Shown piece by piece: positions 37,679 to 46,928 of a stretch of 64,000 nucleotides of DNA. Under the pieces are notes generated by a model. The model was given only the letters and a program-made list of their open reading frames with translations, had not been told where the DNA came from and did not search any database. Each line of letters opens with the position of its first letter. The first letter of the stretch is position 1. Position numbers and translations under genes: made by a program. The stretch covers positions 1 to 64,000 of the forward strand of contig DVEF01000089.1 in assembly GCA_015295805.1 (NCBI GenBank), given 5' to 3'. The DNA is from Geminocystis sp. M7585_C2015_104 (GTDB taxonomy: Bacteria > Cyanobacteriota > Cyanobacteriia > Cyanobacteriales > Cyanobacteriaceae).

Positions 37679-38467
37679 ATGGAATTGTTGTCTACGCTAC
37701 TTACCATTATAATCTCAACCTTGGGGGTGGGGGGGTACGCGGTTAATAATTTGTTAATCAATAACATCAAAAGGAATTCCCAGCAGGTGGAAAAAATAGA
37801 AGTGAGGGTGAATAGTATCCCCGGTTATCAACTGTTGGGAGGGAAAATAGACTCATTACAGATGAGTATAAAAAAATGGCAACCGAGAAACTCAATAGTA
37901 TTTGACTTGGTAGAGGTAGAAACGGATAGTATTCAATTGAATCTATCAGCTATAACAAATCAACAGAGAAATTGGCGACAGCTATTACAAACACCTGTGG
38001 CTGTGGCGGGAAGGATTATTTTAACAGAGGAAAATCTAAATAAGTTATTAAAATCGCCAGAGGTACAATCCTTGATAGAGAGAATAGGGGGAAGAGTGAA
38101 AATCGCAGATTTGAATATAGACTTACAAGCCAACAATCGGATTCGCATTGACGGCAAAACCAAACTACCTCTCAGGGGGGAGGAGTTGTTAAATATTAGT
38201 TTAGAATTCAACCTGGAGCTGACTAGAGGACATAAACTAGAAATTAGAAATATAGCCGGAACTTTAAATAATAGACCATTGTCATCTAGACTGTTAAATG
38301 AGTTGGTAGATGGCGTCAATGACAGGTTGAGTTTAAGGCAGTGGGAGAGAGATGGCATTACTGCTAGACTTTTAAGATTAAATACTAATGAGAATCAACT
38401 AGAAATAGCTGGTTTTATTCACATAGACAACAAGAAGACTATACAAGACTATGACAGAAGACAATAA
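37679..38467 (+). CDS. DUF2993 (LmeA-like) lipid-binding protein
   Basis: 262 residues from ATG 37679, chosen for AGGAGAGG 3 bases upstream over the ATG at 37664. A hydrophobic N-terminus (about 2-20) is followed by a DUF2993 fold: NSIPGYQLLGGKIDSLQM, then LTEENLNKLLKSP and IRIDGKTKLPLRGEELL. Relatives such as mycobacterial LmeA bind or act on phospholipids in the envelope; here the role is unknown. Its end overlaps the next start by 17 bp, so the two are translated together. Confidence 0.82.
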   Translation: MELLSTLLTIIISTLGVGGYAVNNLLINNIKRNSQQVEKIEVRVNSIPGYQLLGGKIDSLQMSIKKWQPRNSIVFDLVEVETDSIQLNLSAITNQQRNWRQLLQTPVAVAGRIILTEENLNKLLKSPEVQSLIERIGGRVKIADLNIDLQANNRIRIDGKTKLPLRGEELLNISLEFNLELTRGHKLEIRNIAGTLNNRPLSSRLLNELVDGVNDRLSLRQWERDGITARLLRLNTNENQLEIAGFIHIDNKKTIQDYDRRQ

Positions 38468-39083
38468 ATCTCATTCCCCTGTATCCCTCAGAATACTTGC
38501 TTCCCTTGCCACTGCCATACTTGCCTGTGGCGGGTTTGCGGCATGGTTTACTTATACAAAACTACAATCCGCCAACGAAGTAACCCAACCCATAGATGGA
38601 GAAAAAGCGAAACAACAACAAACCCCAACACCACAAAAACCCCCTACCCAACAGCCAATACAGAAACAAGAGGTAGAGATATATATCCTGGATGACAAAT
38701 TAAACCTGATACCCAAAAAGGTGGCAGTGGCGGGGGTAGAAAATCCTAACCCCCAGTCAATCCTAACAGCAGCCTTCAATCAGCTTCTCACCAATACCAG
38801 GGATAATGACACGGCAATCCCAGCCAATACCAGGTTACTCAGCCTAAAGGTGAAAGCGGATGGAATTCATGTAGACTTGTCAAAAGAATTCACCAGTGGT
38901 GGTGGCAGTAGTAGTATGATTGCCCGTTTGGGACAGGTGATTTATACTGCTACCAGTTTGGATGCCAAGGCAAAAGTTTGGATTAACGTAGAGGGTAAAC
39001 CATTAGAAATTTTAGGAGAAGAAGGGTTAATGGTAGATCAACCCATGACGCGGGAATCATTCCAGCAGTCGTTTAGTGGGTAA
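38451..39083 (+). CDS. GerMN-domain envelope protein
   Basis: 210 residues: an N-terminal membrane anchor or signal (about 14-33), a Pro-Gln linker (about 45-72), and a GerMN domain (about 75-195) with VEIYILDDKLNLIPKK, NPQSILTAAFNQLL and VKADGIHVDLSKEF, ending in a QVIYTATSL helix. GerMN was named from spore germination proteins, but cyanobacterial members are non-sporulation envelope proteins of unknown role. It lies in a tight plus-strand series with the DUF2993 gene and the phytase-like gene. Confidence 0.85.
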   Translation: MTEDNKSHSPVSLRILASLATAILACGGFAAWFTYTKLQSANEVTQPIDGEKAKQQQTPTPQKPPTQQPIQKQEVEIYILDDKLNLIPKKVAVAGVENPNPQSILTAAFNQLLTNTRDNDTAIPANTRLLSLKVKADGIHVDLSKEFTSGGGSSSMIARLGQVIYTATSLDAKAKVWINVEGKPLEILGEEGLMVDQPMTRESFQQSFSG

Positions 39084-39110
39084 CTGCCTTCACTGGGAGG
39101 ACTATTTACC

Positions 39111-40253
39111 ATGGTAAGAGGAAAATGGAAGTTAAAAGGAGTGGGATTTTGTCTCTGTCTGTTTTTATCCCTACTGTCGGTTTTATCTACAGGAAAAGTG
39201 GGGGTATTGGCGGCAGATGAGAGAATTTTTCTCCCCCTTACCTTGGAATTTTTAGATGAATATGAGTTTAAAGACAATCGGTATAACGATACAGTAGTAG
39301 GTGGTTTTTCTGGAATAACTTACAATCCCCTAGAGGACACATATTATATCATTTCTGACGACCGTTCCCAATATTCCCCTGCCAGATTTTATAAGGCAAA
39401 AATTAGAATTGACGGAGAAAAAATCAGTGATGTTATCCTGGAAGATGTTGTCCTTTTGAAGGATGAGGCAGGGAATTTATACCCCGAAAATACCATCGAT
39501 GCCGAGGGAATTGCTTATACTCCTCGTCAGACATTGTTTATCAGTAGTGAGGGGGTGGTAGATAGGAAGATTTCTCCATTCATCAACGAGTATGACTTAC
39601 AAGGCAATCTTATCAGTAAGCTGCCAATTGCTTCAAAATACATTCCCGCGGAGAAGGGAAAAGGCATACAGAATAATTTAGGATTTGAATCTTTGGCTAT
39701 CAAGGCTAATAGCCTTTCCCCTAAAGAGTCATTCCGCCTATTTACAGCCACAGAAGCCGCTTTGAGTCAAGATTTAAATTCAAACAACCCCCAAACGAAT
39801 TTAAATGCCCGTTTTTTGCATTATCTTGTTGGCAATAACCCCCTATTGATAGGCGAACATTTGTATAAAATTGCTCCGGCAACTTCAACCACTTTGTACA
39901 ATGGAATATGTGAGTTATTGGCCTTACCAGAAGAAGGTCATTTACTAAGTCTAGAAAGAACTTTTGGCCTGGGGGGATATGGGGCAAAAATTTTCCAGAT
40001 AACAATAGCAAATGCCAGTGATACTACCCTCCAAGAATCCCTAAACAACAATGACAATCTAGTACCAATAAGGAAAAAATTGTTGTTGGATTTGGGGGAA
40101 TTGGGTATACAATTAGATAACCTAGAGGGGATGACATTGGGGCCCCGCCTGGCTGATGGCAGTCAAAGTTTGATTGTCGTCAGTGACAATAACTTCGCCC
40201 CAAACAACCAACAAAAAAATCAATTCCTACTGTTTAGACTGAGTAAGTCATGA
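39111..40253 (+). CDS. Secreted phytase-like esterase (PF13449 type)
   Basis: 380 residues with a signal peptide (about 1-35: lysines, then LCLFLSLLSVLST, likely cut near VLAADE). The mature part is a beta-propeller-type domain of the family called esterase-like activity of phytase: VVGGFSGITYNPLEDTYYII, SDDRSQYSPARFY, and IDAEGIAYTP, then FESLAI and LEGMTLGPRL. The name reflects similarity rather than a proven reaction. Its stop overlaps the cinA ATG by four bases (ATGA). Confidence 0.85.
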   Translation: MVRGKWKLKGVGFCLCLFLSLLSVLSTGKVGVLAADERIFLPLTLEFLDEYEFKDNRYNDTVVGGFSGITYNPLEDTYYIISDDRSQYSPARFYKAKIRIDGEKISDVILEDVVLLKDEAGNLYPENTIDAEGIAYTPRQTLFISSEGVVDRKISPFINEYDLQGNLISKLPIASKYIPAEKGKGIQNNLGFESLAIKANSLSPKESFRLFTATEAALSQDLNSNNPQTNLNARFLHYLVGNNPLLIGEHLYKIAPATSTTLYNGICELLALPEEGHLLSLERTFGLGGYGAKIFQITIANASDTTLQESLNNNDNLVPIRKKLLLDLGELGIQLDNLEGMTLGPRLADGSQSLIVVSDNNFAPNNQQKNQFLLFRLSKS

Positions 40254-41524
40254 CTGCTGAAATCATCTGTGTAGGCACAGAATTACTATTAGGAAATACC
40301 CTAAACAGCAACGCCCAATATTTGGCACAACAACTGGCAAATCTGGGAATCCCCCACTACTTCCAAACGGTAGTAGGAGATAATCTAGAAAGAATCCACC
40401 ATGTGCTAAAGATAGCCTTGCAAAGGGCAGAAATTCTCATCTTCACCGGTGGTTTAGGACCTACACCAGACGATCTTACCACAGAAGCGGTGGCCTCCTT
40501 CTTCAAAATTCCCCTGGAAGAGAAACGGGAAATAATTGAAGAAATAGCCGGCAAATTTGCAGCTAGAGGTCAAAAAATGCCAGAAAACAACCGAAAACAA
40601 GCACTATTGCCCGCCGGAGCCCAAGTAATACCCAATCCCACTGGCACCGCCCCAGGTTTTATCCTCCAACCCTACAGGGACATTGTAAACCACCCGCAAC
40701 AAAAATTAACAGTTATTACATTGCCAGGAGTGCCATCGGAAATGAAAATAATGTGGGAGGAAACAGTAATAGCCTTTTTAGAAAGTCAGGGGTGGGGGAA
40801 GGAAAAAATCTACAGCGAGATGATGAGGTTTAGGGGTATAGGAGAATCAGCCTTAGCCACAAAGGTAAACCACCTTTTTTCCCTTACCAACCCTACAGTA
40901 GCACCTTATGCCTCCCCGGGGGAAGTGAAATTGAGAGTGTCTGCCAAGGCAACCAGTGTGGAGGAGGCGCGTAAAATCATGAATCCTGTTGTAGAAGAAA
41001 TTAAAGCCATTGCCGGGGAAGATTATGTAGGCTCGGATGATGATACCCTAGAAAGGGTGGTAGGGAAATTGTTACAACAGAGAGGGGAAACAGTTAGCGT
41101 TGCCGAATCCTGTACTGGTGGCGGTATAGGACATATGATTACAAGTGTACCTGGAAGTTCAGCGTATTTTTATGGGGGGATAATAGCCTACAGCAACGAG
41201 GTGAAGATAAGGCAATTGGGGGTTGAGGCAAAGGCTATAGAGAGAGAAGGCGCGGTTTCCGAGACAGTGGCAAAACAGATGGCATGGGGGGTTAAAGAGA
41301 GATTAGCCACAGACTGGGGTATAGGTGTTACAGGTATTGCAGGCCCCGGGGGTGGTAGTGAGAGTAAGCCTGTGGGGTTAGTATATGTAGGAGTTGCCAA
41401 GCCGGATGGGGAAACAGTAGCCTATGAATTCCGATTTGGCAAAAATCGTAGTCGCGAGATAATTCGCCTACTTACCTGTGGCGAAGCCTTAGATAAACTC
41501 CGCCGTCATCTTCTTAAATCCTAG
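40250..41524 (+). CDS. cinA: CinA-type protein (NMN amidohydrolase)
   Basis: 424 residues in two domains: an N-terminal molybdopterin-binding-like domain (about 1-170: EIICVGTELLLGNTLNSN, FTGGLGPTPDDLT, acting as ADP-ribose pyrophosphatase in some homologues) and a C-terminal CinA/PncC domain (about 265-424: AESCTGGGIGHMITSVPG, GIAGPGGG) that deamidates nicotinamide mononucleotide in NAD recycling. The ATGA overlap with the preceding gene indicates coupled translation. Its last bases overlap the convergent MIF-like gene. Confidence 0.93.
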   Translation: MTAEIICVGTELLLGNTLNSNAQYLAQQLANLGIPHYFQTVVGDNLERIHHVLKIALQRAEILIFTGGLGPTPDDLTTEAVASFFKIPLEEKREIIEEIAGKFAARGQKMPENNRKQALLPAGAQVIPNPTGTAPGFILQPYRDIVNHPQQKLTVITLPGVPSEMKIMWEETVIAFLESQGWGKEKIYSEMMRFRGIGESALATKVNHLFSLTNPTVAPYASPGEVKLRVSAKATSVEEARKIMNPVVEEIKAIAGEDYVGSDDDTLERVVGKLLQQRGETVSVAESCTGGGIGHMITSVPGSSAYFYGGIIAYSNEVKIRQLGVEAKAIEREGAVSETVAKQMAWGVKERLATDWGIGVTGIAGPGGGSESKPVGLVYVGVAKPDGETVAYEFRFGKNRSREIIRLLTCGEALDKLRRHLLKS

Positions 41525-41871
41525 AATGTACTACCATTCCACCCCCACAGATAACCCTTAGCATCGGCGAATTCTATGTATATGCGGTTTTGGGGCACCC
41601 CCAATTCTCGGTTTATTATACTACAAAATTCTTGACTCATGGCCTTTGTTTGATTGGGAGTCATATTCCCAATGCTTTTCACCTCAATATAGCACACTGG
41701 GTCGAAGGTGCCTGCAAAAGTCATGGGGGTATCTGATTCAAAAATTGTCATAACATATGATTCCGACTTCCCCAGATGACTTGCCAGTTTTGCAGAAAGA
41801 GTCTTCAAAAGACTATTAATCTTCTCCTCTTGTGGGCGAGATACTGATGTTTGTACTTTTATTAATGGCAT
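41521..41871 (-). CDS. MIF/phenylpyruvate tautomerase-like protein
   Basis: 116 residues of the macrophage-migration-inhibitory-factor family of the tautomerase superfamily. Pro2, the catalytic base once Met is removed, is present (MPLIKVQTS), as are the family motifs LGKSESYVMTIFE and NRIYIEFADAKGYLWGWNG. Cyanobacterial and bacterial members have weak tautomerase activity and unknown substrates. The start has no strong ribosome site. It overlaps cinA tail-to-tail by four bases. Confidence 0.88.
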   Translation of the reverse strand: MPLIKVQTSVSRPQEEKINSLLKTLSAKLASHLGKSESYVMTIFESDTPMTFAGTFDPVCYIEVKSIGNMTPNQTKAMSQEFCSIINRELGVPQNRIYIEFADAKGYLWGWNGSTF

Positions 41872-41933
41872 ATTAGCTATTCTTTTTCTCTTCCTGCTTA
41901 TTGTTATATCATACTCAGCCCGGGGTTTTCTAT

Positions 41934-42473
41934 TCAGTGTTTGTTATTGTTTTCCTCCCTGAGAATATAAAAGCGTTTTTTCTCTGGATCATAAAATATC
42001 CCATACTCAGCAAATTCATGTCCTTTTGCTTTCAGGAAACTGTCATAGCCCGCATATTTAACATAATCTGTTTTTTTGAGTATTTGCCACACTTCCTGAC
42101 GGGAAATATAAACGACTTCTTCTTCTTTGTGAGAAAGGGATACTGGTGGGGGAGAGGGAGATGTAATCGGTTGTAGCGAGGAAGTTGATAAACTAGCTTC
42201 GAGTCTTTCTATTCTCCTGATAATTTCCCTCAGGGAATTGCTAAATTTTTCTTCCAGTTTATCTTGGTCTACTAGAGGTTTACCCCCGTTTATTACTATT
42301 CCCAACACCGCTTTATCTTCATTCAGGCACGCATCTATAAGAGTTTCTATAACTAAAGAAGCATCCAAATTTTTCCCAATACACCATTGTTTGAATTGTC
42401 GCCATTTGTCTTCATCTATCCCAAAGCTATTGTTGGGATTTTTCCTTCTTCTAGTCATTCTTGTTTTCCCCAC
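41934..42473 (-). CDS. Ribbon-helix-helix protein, possible autoregulator
   Basis: 179 residues, family not recognised as a whole. After a basic start (MTRRRKNPNNS) residues about 16-52 follow a ribbon-helix-helix pattern: strand SFGID, helix DKWRQFKQWCIGKN, and helix DASLVIETLIDACL. A coiled segment (about 72-95), a Pro-Ser linker (about 103-112) and a basic C-terminus (about 118-176, VYISRQEVWQILKKTDYVKY) complete it. ATG 42458 is an alternative start. Upstream, a palindrome covers the likely -10 box, as expected for self-repression. No toxin-like partner gene is adjacent. Confidence 0.62.
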   Translation of the reverse strand: MGKTRMTRRRKNPNNSFGIDEDKWRQFKQWCIGKNLDASLVIETLIDACLNEDKAVLGIVINGGKPLVDQDKLEEKFSNSLREIIRRIERLEASLSTSSLQPITSPSPPPVSLSHKEEEVVYISRQEVWQILKKTDYVKYAGYDSFLKAKGHEFAEYGIFYDPEKKRFYILREENNNKH

Positions 42474-42518
42474 ATTATAGGTTGGCTATTTCAACGCAAA
42501 AAGGGGTTGTTTTGCCCT

Positions 42519-42539
42519 CGACAATTATATCACTTGTCG
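42519..42539. promoter_or_regulatory. Palindromic operator over a -10 box
   Basis: CGACAA (42519-42524) and TTGTCG (42534-42539) form a perfect inverted repeat with a 9-base centre. On the minus strand the centre reads TGATATAAT, an extended -10 whose final T belongs to the half-site. It stands 46 bases before the ATG of the ribbon-helix-helix gene at 42473. A repressor bound here would block that promoter. Use by the neighbouring gene product is inferred. Confidence 0.6.
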
Positions 42540-42785
42540 GTAAAAATTTGAAGTATGTTCATTCCACTTGCTAACCTCTGCTCATCCTAATCATAGGCTT
42601 AATTTTATTTTCTTTCATCCAAGTTAGCCATTTCCCCCTAACAGTTGTACATTTTATAGGTATAAATTCCCGAAATAGGGAATTAATTTAACTTAATAAA
42701 TCCCTGTAAAAATACTTAACAGAAAAGGGGAAAGAAATAGGCTAACTTAGAAATAGGACCAGAGTCACAGGGAAATGATTGGCTT
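42540..42785. other. Gap upstream of the 42786 gene with one palindrome
   Basis: Within this stretch AATTCCC (42665-42671) and GGGAATT (42678-42684) form a perfect 7-bp inverted repeat around GAAATA, about 100 bases before the next start. It may be an operator or a hairpin in the leader. No gene or other signal is seen. Confidence 0.45.
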
Positions 42786-43310
42786 ATGTTAAACATAGTA
42801 TTTTCCCGTCATCATAATCATAATCATAGGGAGATAGATTGGCATACAGTAATTCTTTTTACCCTTGGTTTTTGGCTGAGTGGCAGTTTTGTTTTAGATT
42901 TTGTATTAATCCCATCTCTCTCCCTAACGGGGATGATGGGTAGTGACGAGTTTGCCTATGTGGGGTTTGTTTTATTTGGCATATTTAACAGAGTAGAGAT
43001 GATTTGTGCCTCCCTTATTCTTACTGCTACTCTAGTAGAGGGCACACAACACCACTTTACGGCAAGAAAACAACAGTCGGCAGTGATTTTTGCCACTATT
43101 CTGTTGCTAATCTCTCTGGCTTATACCTACATATTTACCCCCAATTTGACAGCCTGGGGATTGTGTTTAGACCAGTTTAACACCACCAGGCCCTTGTCTG
43201 TCAATATGATCCTTTGGCATAGTGGCTATTGGTTGTTGGAGGGATTAAAATACGCCTTAGCCGTTACCCTGTTGAGATGGAATTATCGCAACGGTTGTCT
43301 TAGCAGATAA
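42786..43310 (+). CDS. Four-helix membrane protein, DUF4149-like
   Basis: 174 residues with about four hydrophobic helices (about 21-43, 58-80, 97-117 and 143-162) and a His-rich N-terminus (RHHNHNHRE). FWLSGSFVLDFVLIPSLSL, LFGIFNRVEM and WHSGYWLLEGLKY resemble the DUF4149 layout found in cyanobacteria, but I am not certain of the family. The His cluster could bind metal; that is speculative. It is converged on by the helicase-like gene, 20 bp away. Confidence 0.6.
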   Translation: MLNIVFSRHHNHNHREIDWHTVILFTLGFWLSGSFVLDFVLIPSLSLTGMMGSDEFAYVGFVLFGIFNRVEMICASLILTATLVEGTQHHFTARKQQSAVIFATILLLISLAYTYIFTPNLTAWGLCLDQFNTTRPLSVNMILWHSGYWLLEGLKYALAVTLLRWNYRNGCLSR

Positions 43311-43329
43311 GTGGTAGATGGGGATATAA

Positions 43330-44889
43330 TCAAACCCCGTCTATGGTGTTGGTGAGGGTTTTGTTAACATAGTCTTGGATTTTGCTGTAAGGTTCAAGGG
43401 ATTTTAGAATAGTACCACCATAGCTACGACAGTTTACCCTGCCGTCTAGTAAGGCTAACACTCCCCCGTATTGACGAAGAGGTTGTGTTATTCTTTGTAG
43501 AGTTTGGATAGCAGTGGGTAACAGATAGAGGCGAAACCAGTCTTTTTTCTGTTTTTTTAGTAAACTAACTTGTGCGGAAACCAAGGGATTTTCCACAGAG
43601 GGAATGGGCAAAGTTGGGACGATAACAAGTTGGGGGGATAACTGGGGGTTAGAGAATTCTTCTTGGTGTTTCAACCAATAGTTGGTGTGGCAAACAATGA
43701 TGCTATTTTGAACTAGAATACTCTCATTTAATCTTACTCTTGAGCCGAAGGAGGCTGCTAAACTGGCCGTGATTTGACTCTGGAGAGGGATATCGTCTAT
43801 TATAACTATGATGGGGCGATGGTTTGTCCCTATTGTACTTATCAATCCAGCAATTTCTTGAATAGCCTTTGTGGCAAAAATGGGAGTATTAGGCAGGGGA
43901 AAATGACTGGCAATATACAGTTTTAGGGGTTTACTTTGAGGAGGGGTAGAGAATTTTAGACAGGTGAAATCTTCGGTATTTATGCCGATTTTCCTCCCAT
44001 AATCCTTGGGATTCTTTTCCGAATCTAGATGACTTCCTATGATAATAAATTTCCCTCTTTGCCAAATGGTTTCAAAAAAAGGTTTAAGCCTCAGGGGGGT
44101 GGCTTTCAGATAGAAGTATCCCTCATTCTTGCTAAAACAGAAGTGGTGCACGTATTCTCCTTCTCTGCTATCAAAAGTCTGGAAAAATTGAGTCACATTT
44201 TCCGGAATGTTAATCCTGTTATTTTTTATAACCTCCCAAAGTCTCAGGAGAAGATAAATCTCCTCCTCTTCTAGAAGATAACTGTTATAACGATTAGGAG
44301 GATGGGAGAAGATAGACTTAGCCAACTGGGCAAAACTTTGGCGAAAATAATCCTGTTGAGAAGGGGGTAGTTTTGGGATGATAAGGTGCCAGTCACTAGG
44401 GCTAATTTGCCGGGTAAAATAGGAAGAAAAAATATCAGGTATTCTCTCTGCCTCCACAAAAACAGTGACGGGAAAAGAGTAGGCTTGGGGTTTATCTTGG
44501 GGATATTGGGAAGAGAAAATATGCTCCAACCAGGAATCATAATTGAGGAGATAAAGTGTTTTTTTTTCCGGCATAAGGGGAGGCTGAGTGGAAACCTGTT
44601 TAGAAGAATTTAAGTGTTGTTGGAGGAGAGGAATTTGCTGGTGAAAAAGAGTCTGCCAAAGGGAGGTAGAAGCCACCAGAATCTCAGAAGAGGGAGACAG
44701 CAGAAGGGGAATTAAGTAACTGAGAGAGTATTGAGAATGAGAAACCCCAGTTTGAATAATAGTAGAGTCTTTCAGTCTTAAGCCACGGGCAACCATCCTA
44801 GCCATGGTAAAAGAGTGTATCCAGTCGCAGTCAAACTTATTTTGCTGGCATAGACTCCTTAAAAGATTATGGACTTTTGCTTCTAACAT
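43330..44889 (-). CDS. DinG-like helicase fold without Walker motifs
   Basis: 519 residues. The C-terminal region (about 445-505) carries the signature of DinG/XPD-type helicases (ITQPLRQYGGVLALLDGRVN, YGGTILKSL), and the N-terminus has the matching order of motifs, but the ATPase residues are gone. Motif I is IIQTGVSHSQYSLSYLIPLL, with no GKT, and the DEAH box reads VEAER. I also see no iron-sulphur cysteine set. Relatives of this length exist in other cyanobacteria, so it seems a conserved non-ATPase family rather than a recent wreck. It diverges from psb28. Confidence 0.65.
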   Translation of the reverse strand: MLEAKVHNLLRSLCQQNKFDCDWIHSFTMARMVARGLRLKDSTIIQTGVSHSQYSLSYLIPLLLSPSSEILVASTSLWQTLFHQQIPLLQQHLNSSKQVSTQPPLMPEKKTLYLLNYDSWLEHIFSSQYPQDKPQAYSFPVTVFVEAERIPDIFSSYFTRQISPSDWHLIIPKLPPSQQDYFRQSFAQLAKSIFSHPPNRYNSYLLEEEEIYLLLRLWEVIKNNRINIPENVTQFFQTFDSREGEYVHHFCFSKNEGYFYLKATPLRLKPFFETIWQRGKFIIIGSHLDSEKNPKDYGRKIGINTEDFTCLKFSTPPQSKPLKLYIASHFPLPNTPIFATKAIQEIAGLISTIGTNHRPIIVIIDDIPLQSQITASLAASFGSRVRLNESILVQNSIIVCHTNYWLKHQEEFSNPQLSPQLVIVPTLPIPSVENPLVSAQVSLLKKQKKDWFRLYLLPTAIQTLQRITQPLRQYGGVLALLDGRVNCRSYGGTILKSLEPYSKIQDYVNKTLTNTIDGV

Positions 44890-44950
44890 AGGAGAGGAGA
44901 TGACAGTCCAATTGATTAAATTCTAGCTATTGGGGGCAAGGATGTGCGAT

Positions 44951-44961
44951 TATAGTATAGA
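44951..44961 (+). promoter_or_regulatory. Possible psb28 -10 region
   Basis: TATAGTATAGA offers two overlapping -10 boxes, 30-35 bases before the ATG at 44991. The upstream TTGGGG is only a loose -35. Its place makes the upstream ATG at 44961 an unlikely start. Confidence 0.35.
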
Positions 44962-44990
44962 TGCCTAAAAACAATTGGGAAAGAGGATTC

Positions 44991-45329
44991 ATGGCTAGAA
45001 TAGAATTCGCACGCGGTATAGTAGAAGAATCAATCCCCGAGGTTAGATTAACACGTTCCCGCGACGGCAGCAATGGGACGGCTACTTTTCGTTTTGAAAA
45101 CACCAAAATCTTGGAAAGCGGCAATACCCAGGAAATAACAGGGATGTATATGATAGACGAAGAGGGAGAGTTGGTCACCAGGGAGGTAAAATGTAAATTT
45201 GTCAACGGTGAGCCTAAGATGATAGAAGCCGTTTATGTCATGAGAAGTCCAGAAGAATGGGCTCGTTTTATGCGTTTTATGGAACGCTACGCAGAAGAAC
45301 ACGGTTTAACCTTTACTAAATCATCATAA
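44991..45329 (+). CDS. psb28: Photosystem II assembly protein Psb28
   Basis: A soluble thylakoid-surface factor that binds CP47-containing photosystem II intermediates during assembly and repair. 112 residues, the usual length, starting MARIEFARG and containing [43 protein letters not shown] and [18 protein letters not shown]. An ATG 30 bases upstream would add [10 protein letters not shown], not found in the family; AAAGAGG stands 7 bases before the ATG at 44991, so I use that. A hairpin follows at 45342. Confidence 0.96.
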   Translation: MARIEFARGIVEESIPEVRLTRSRDGSNGTATFRFENTKILESGNTQEITGMYMIDEEGELVTREVKCKFVNGEPKMIEAVYVMRSPEEWARFMRFMERYAEEHGLTFTKSS

Positions 45330-45341
45330 TAGCAAAAAAAA

Positions 45342-45377
45342 GGGGGTAGTACTATTCTGCCACAGTAAGTAGCCCCC
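45342..45377 (+). terminator. Hairpin after psb28
   Basis: GGGGGTAGTACT pairs with AGTAAGTAGCCCCC apart from one bulge, 12 bases after the psb28 stop and preceded by an A-rich run. It separates psb28 from lpd. Confidence 0.5.
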
Positions 45378-45408
45378 ATTAGGGGAAAACAGATGGGGAA
45401 AGAAGAAT

Positions 45409-46833
45409 ATGAGCAAGTTCGATTATGATTTAATTATCATAGGCGCAGGAGTAGGTGGACATGGCGCCGCTTTACATGCCAGCAGGTGTGGCTTGAAAAC
45501 GGCAATCATAGAGGCTGCAGAAATGGGAGGCACCTGTGTAAATCGGGGTTGTATTCCCTCCAAGGCTTTGTTGGCGGCGGCTGGAAAGGTGAGAGAATTA
45601 TCCCAACGTCAACAACTACAACACCTGGGAATATACGTCAACGGGGTATCCTACGACCTAAAGGGTATCGCCTCCCATGCCAACAACCTGGTACAAAAAA
45701 TCCAATCAGACTTGACAAACAGTCTAAAACGCCTCAAAATAGACGTCCATAGAGGATGGGGAAAAATAGCCGGACAACAGAAAGTAGAAGTAATTACCCC
45801 AGAGGGAGACGAAAGAATATATACCGCCAGGGATATTATACTATGCCCCGGCTCGGTTCCCTTTGTGCCCAAAGGCATTGAAGTAGACGGCAAAACCGTC
45901 TATACCAGCGACACCGCCGTCAAACTGGAGTGGTTGCCCAAATGGGTGGCCATTATCGGCAGTGGCTACATCGGCTTGGAGTTTGCCGACATTTATACCG
46001 CCTTGGGGGCAGAGGTGACTATGATAGAAGCATTAGACCGCCTCATGCCCACCTTCGACCCAGATATTGCTAAAATAGCCGAGAGGGTTTTAATCCATAA
46101 CCGAGACATTGAAACCTATACTGGTGTCTTCGCTACAAAAGTAACCCCAGGTACTCCGGTAAAAATAGAGTTAACATCGGCAAAAACGAAAGAGTTGGTA
46201 GAGGTGTTGGAGGTAGACGCCTGTCTAGTAGCAACGGGGAGAATCCCAGCCACTAAGAATCTAGGATTAGAAAATGTTGGGGTAGAGACGGATAGTCGTG
46301 GTTTTATCCCCGTCAACGACAGGATGCAGGTTTTAAAAGACGGCGAGGTAGTCCCCCATCTCTGGGCAGTGGGGGATGCTACTGGTAAAATGATGTTGGC
46401 ACATGCTGCCTCTGGACAGGGGATGGTAGCGGTAGAAAACATCTGTGGCAGAAACAGGGTTATTGACTATCGCAGTATCCCCGCTGCCGCCTTTACCCAC
46501 CCCGAAATCAGCTATGTGGGTTTAAATGAATCCCAGGCTAAGGAGTTGGGGGAGAAGGAAGGTTTTGCCATTGCCACTACTAAAACCTACTTCAAGGGTA
46601 ACTCAAAAGCCCTTGCCGAGGGGGAAACGGAGGGGATGGCCAAAATCATCTACCGAGTAGATACTGGTGAATTACTTGGTGTTCATATAATAGGCCCCCA
46701 TGCCTCAGACTTAATCCAGGAAGCGGCTAATGCCATTGCCTGTCGTCAGTCAGTGAGGGATTTAGCCTTTAATATTCACACCCACCCCACCCTGTCAGAA
46801 ATCCTAGACGAAGCCTACAAACGCGCCAGCTAA
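45409..46833 (+). CDS. lpd: Dihydrolipoyl dehydrogenase
   Basis: The FAD-containing E3 subunit of pyruvate dehydrogenase and glycine decarboxylase, which re-oxidises dihydrolipoamide with NAD. 474 residues: FAD motif [16 protein letters not shown], redox disulphide GGTCVNRGC (Cys43, Cys48), NAD motif [15 protein letters not shown], second FAD motif [17 protein letters not shown], and the C-terminal HTHPTLSE with the catalytic His. GGGAAAGAAG precedes the ATG. A hairpin at 46844 ends the transcript. Confidence 0.95.
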   Translation: MSKFDYDLIIIGAGVGGHGAALHASRCGLKTAIIEAAEMGGTCVNRGCIPSKALLAAAGKVRELSQRQQLQHLGIYVNGVSYDLKGIASHANNLVQKIQSDLTNSLKRLKIDVHRGWGKIAGQQKVEVITPEGDERIYTARDIILCPGSVPFVPKGIEVDGKTVYTSDTAVKLEWLPKWVAIIGSGYIGLEFADIYTALGAEVTMIEALDRLMPTFDPDIAKIAERVLIHNRDIETYTGVFATKVTPGTPVKIELTSAKTKELVEVLEVDACLVATGRIPATKNLGLENVGVETDSRGFIPVNDRMQVLKDGEVVPHLWAVGDATGKMMLAHAASGQGMVAVENICGRNRVIDYRSIPAAAFTHPEISYVGLNESQAKELGEKEGFAIATTKTYFKGNSKALAEGETEGMAKIIYRVDTGELLGVHIIGPHASDLIQEAANAIACRQSVRDLAFNIHTHPTLSEILDEAYKRAS

Positions 46834-46843
46834 ACCCACAACC

Positions 46844-46861
46844 GGGGGAGTCTTTTCCCCC
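46844..46861 (+). terminator. Hairpin after lpd
   Basis: GGGGGA (46844-46849) and TCCCCC (46856-46861) form a perfect 6-bp stem with a 6-base loop, 11 bp after the lpd stop; no T tract follows immediately. Confidence 0.55.
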
Positions 46862-46928
46862 ACAATCCAGTTGAACTTTTTTTACTGATTTACGTCCCCA
46901 TGGAAGTAGATTTCCCATTATACTTGTC

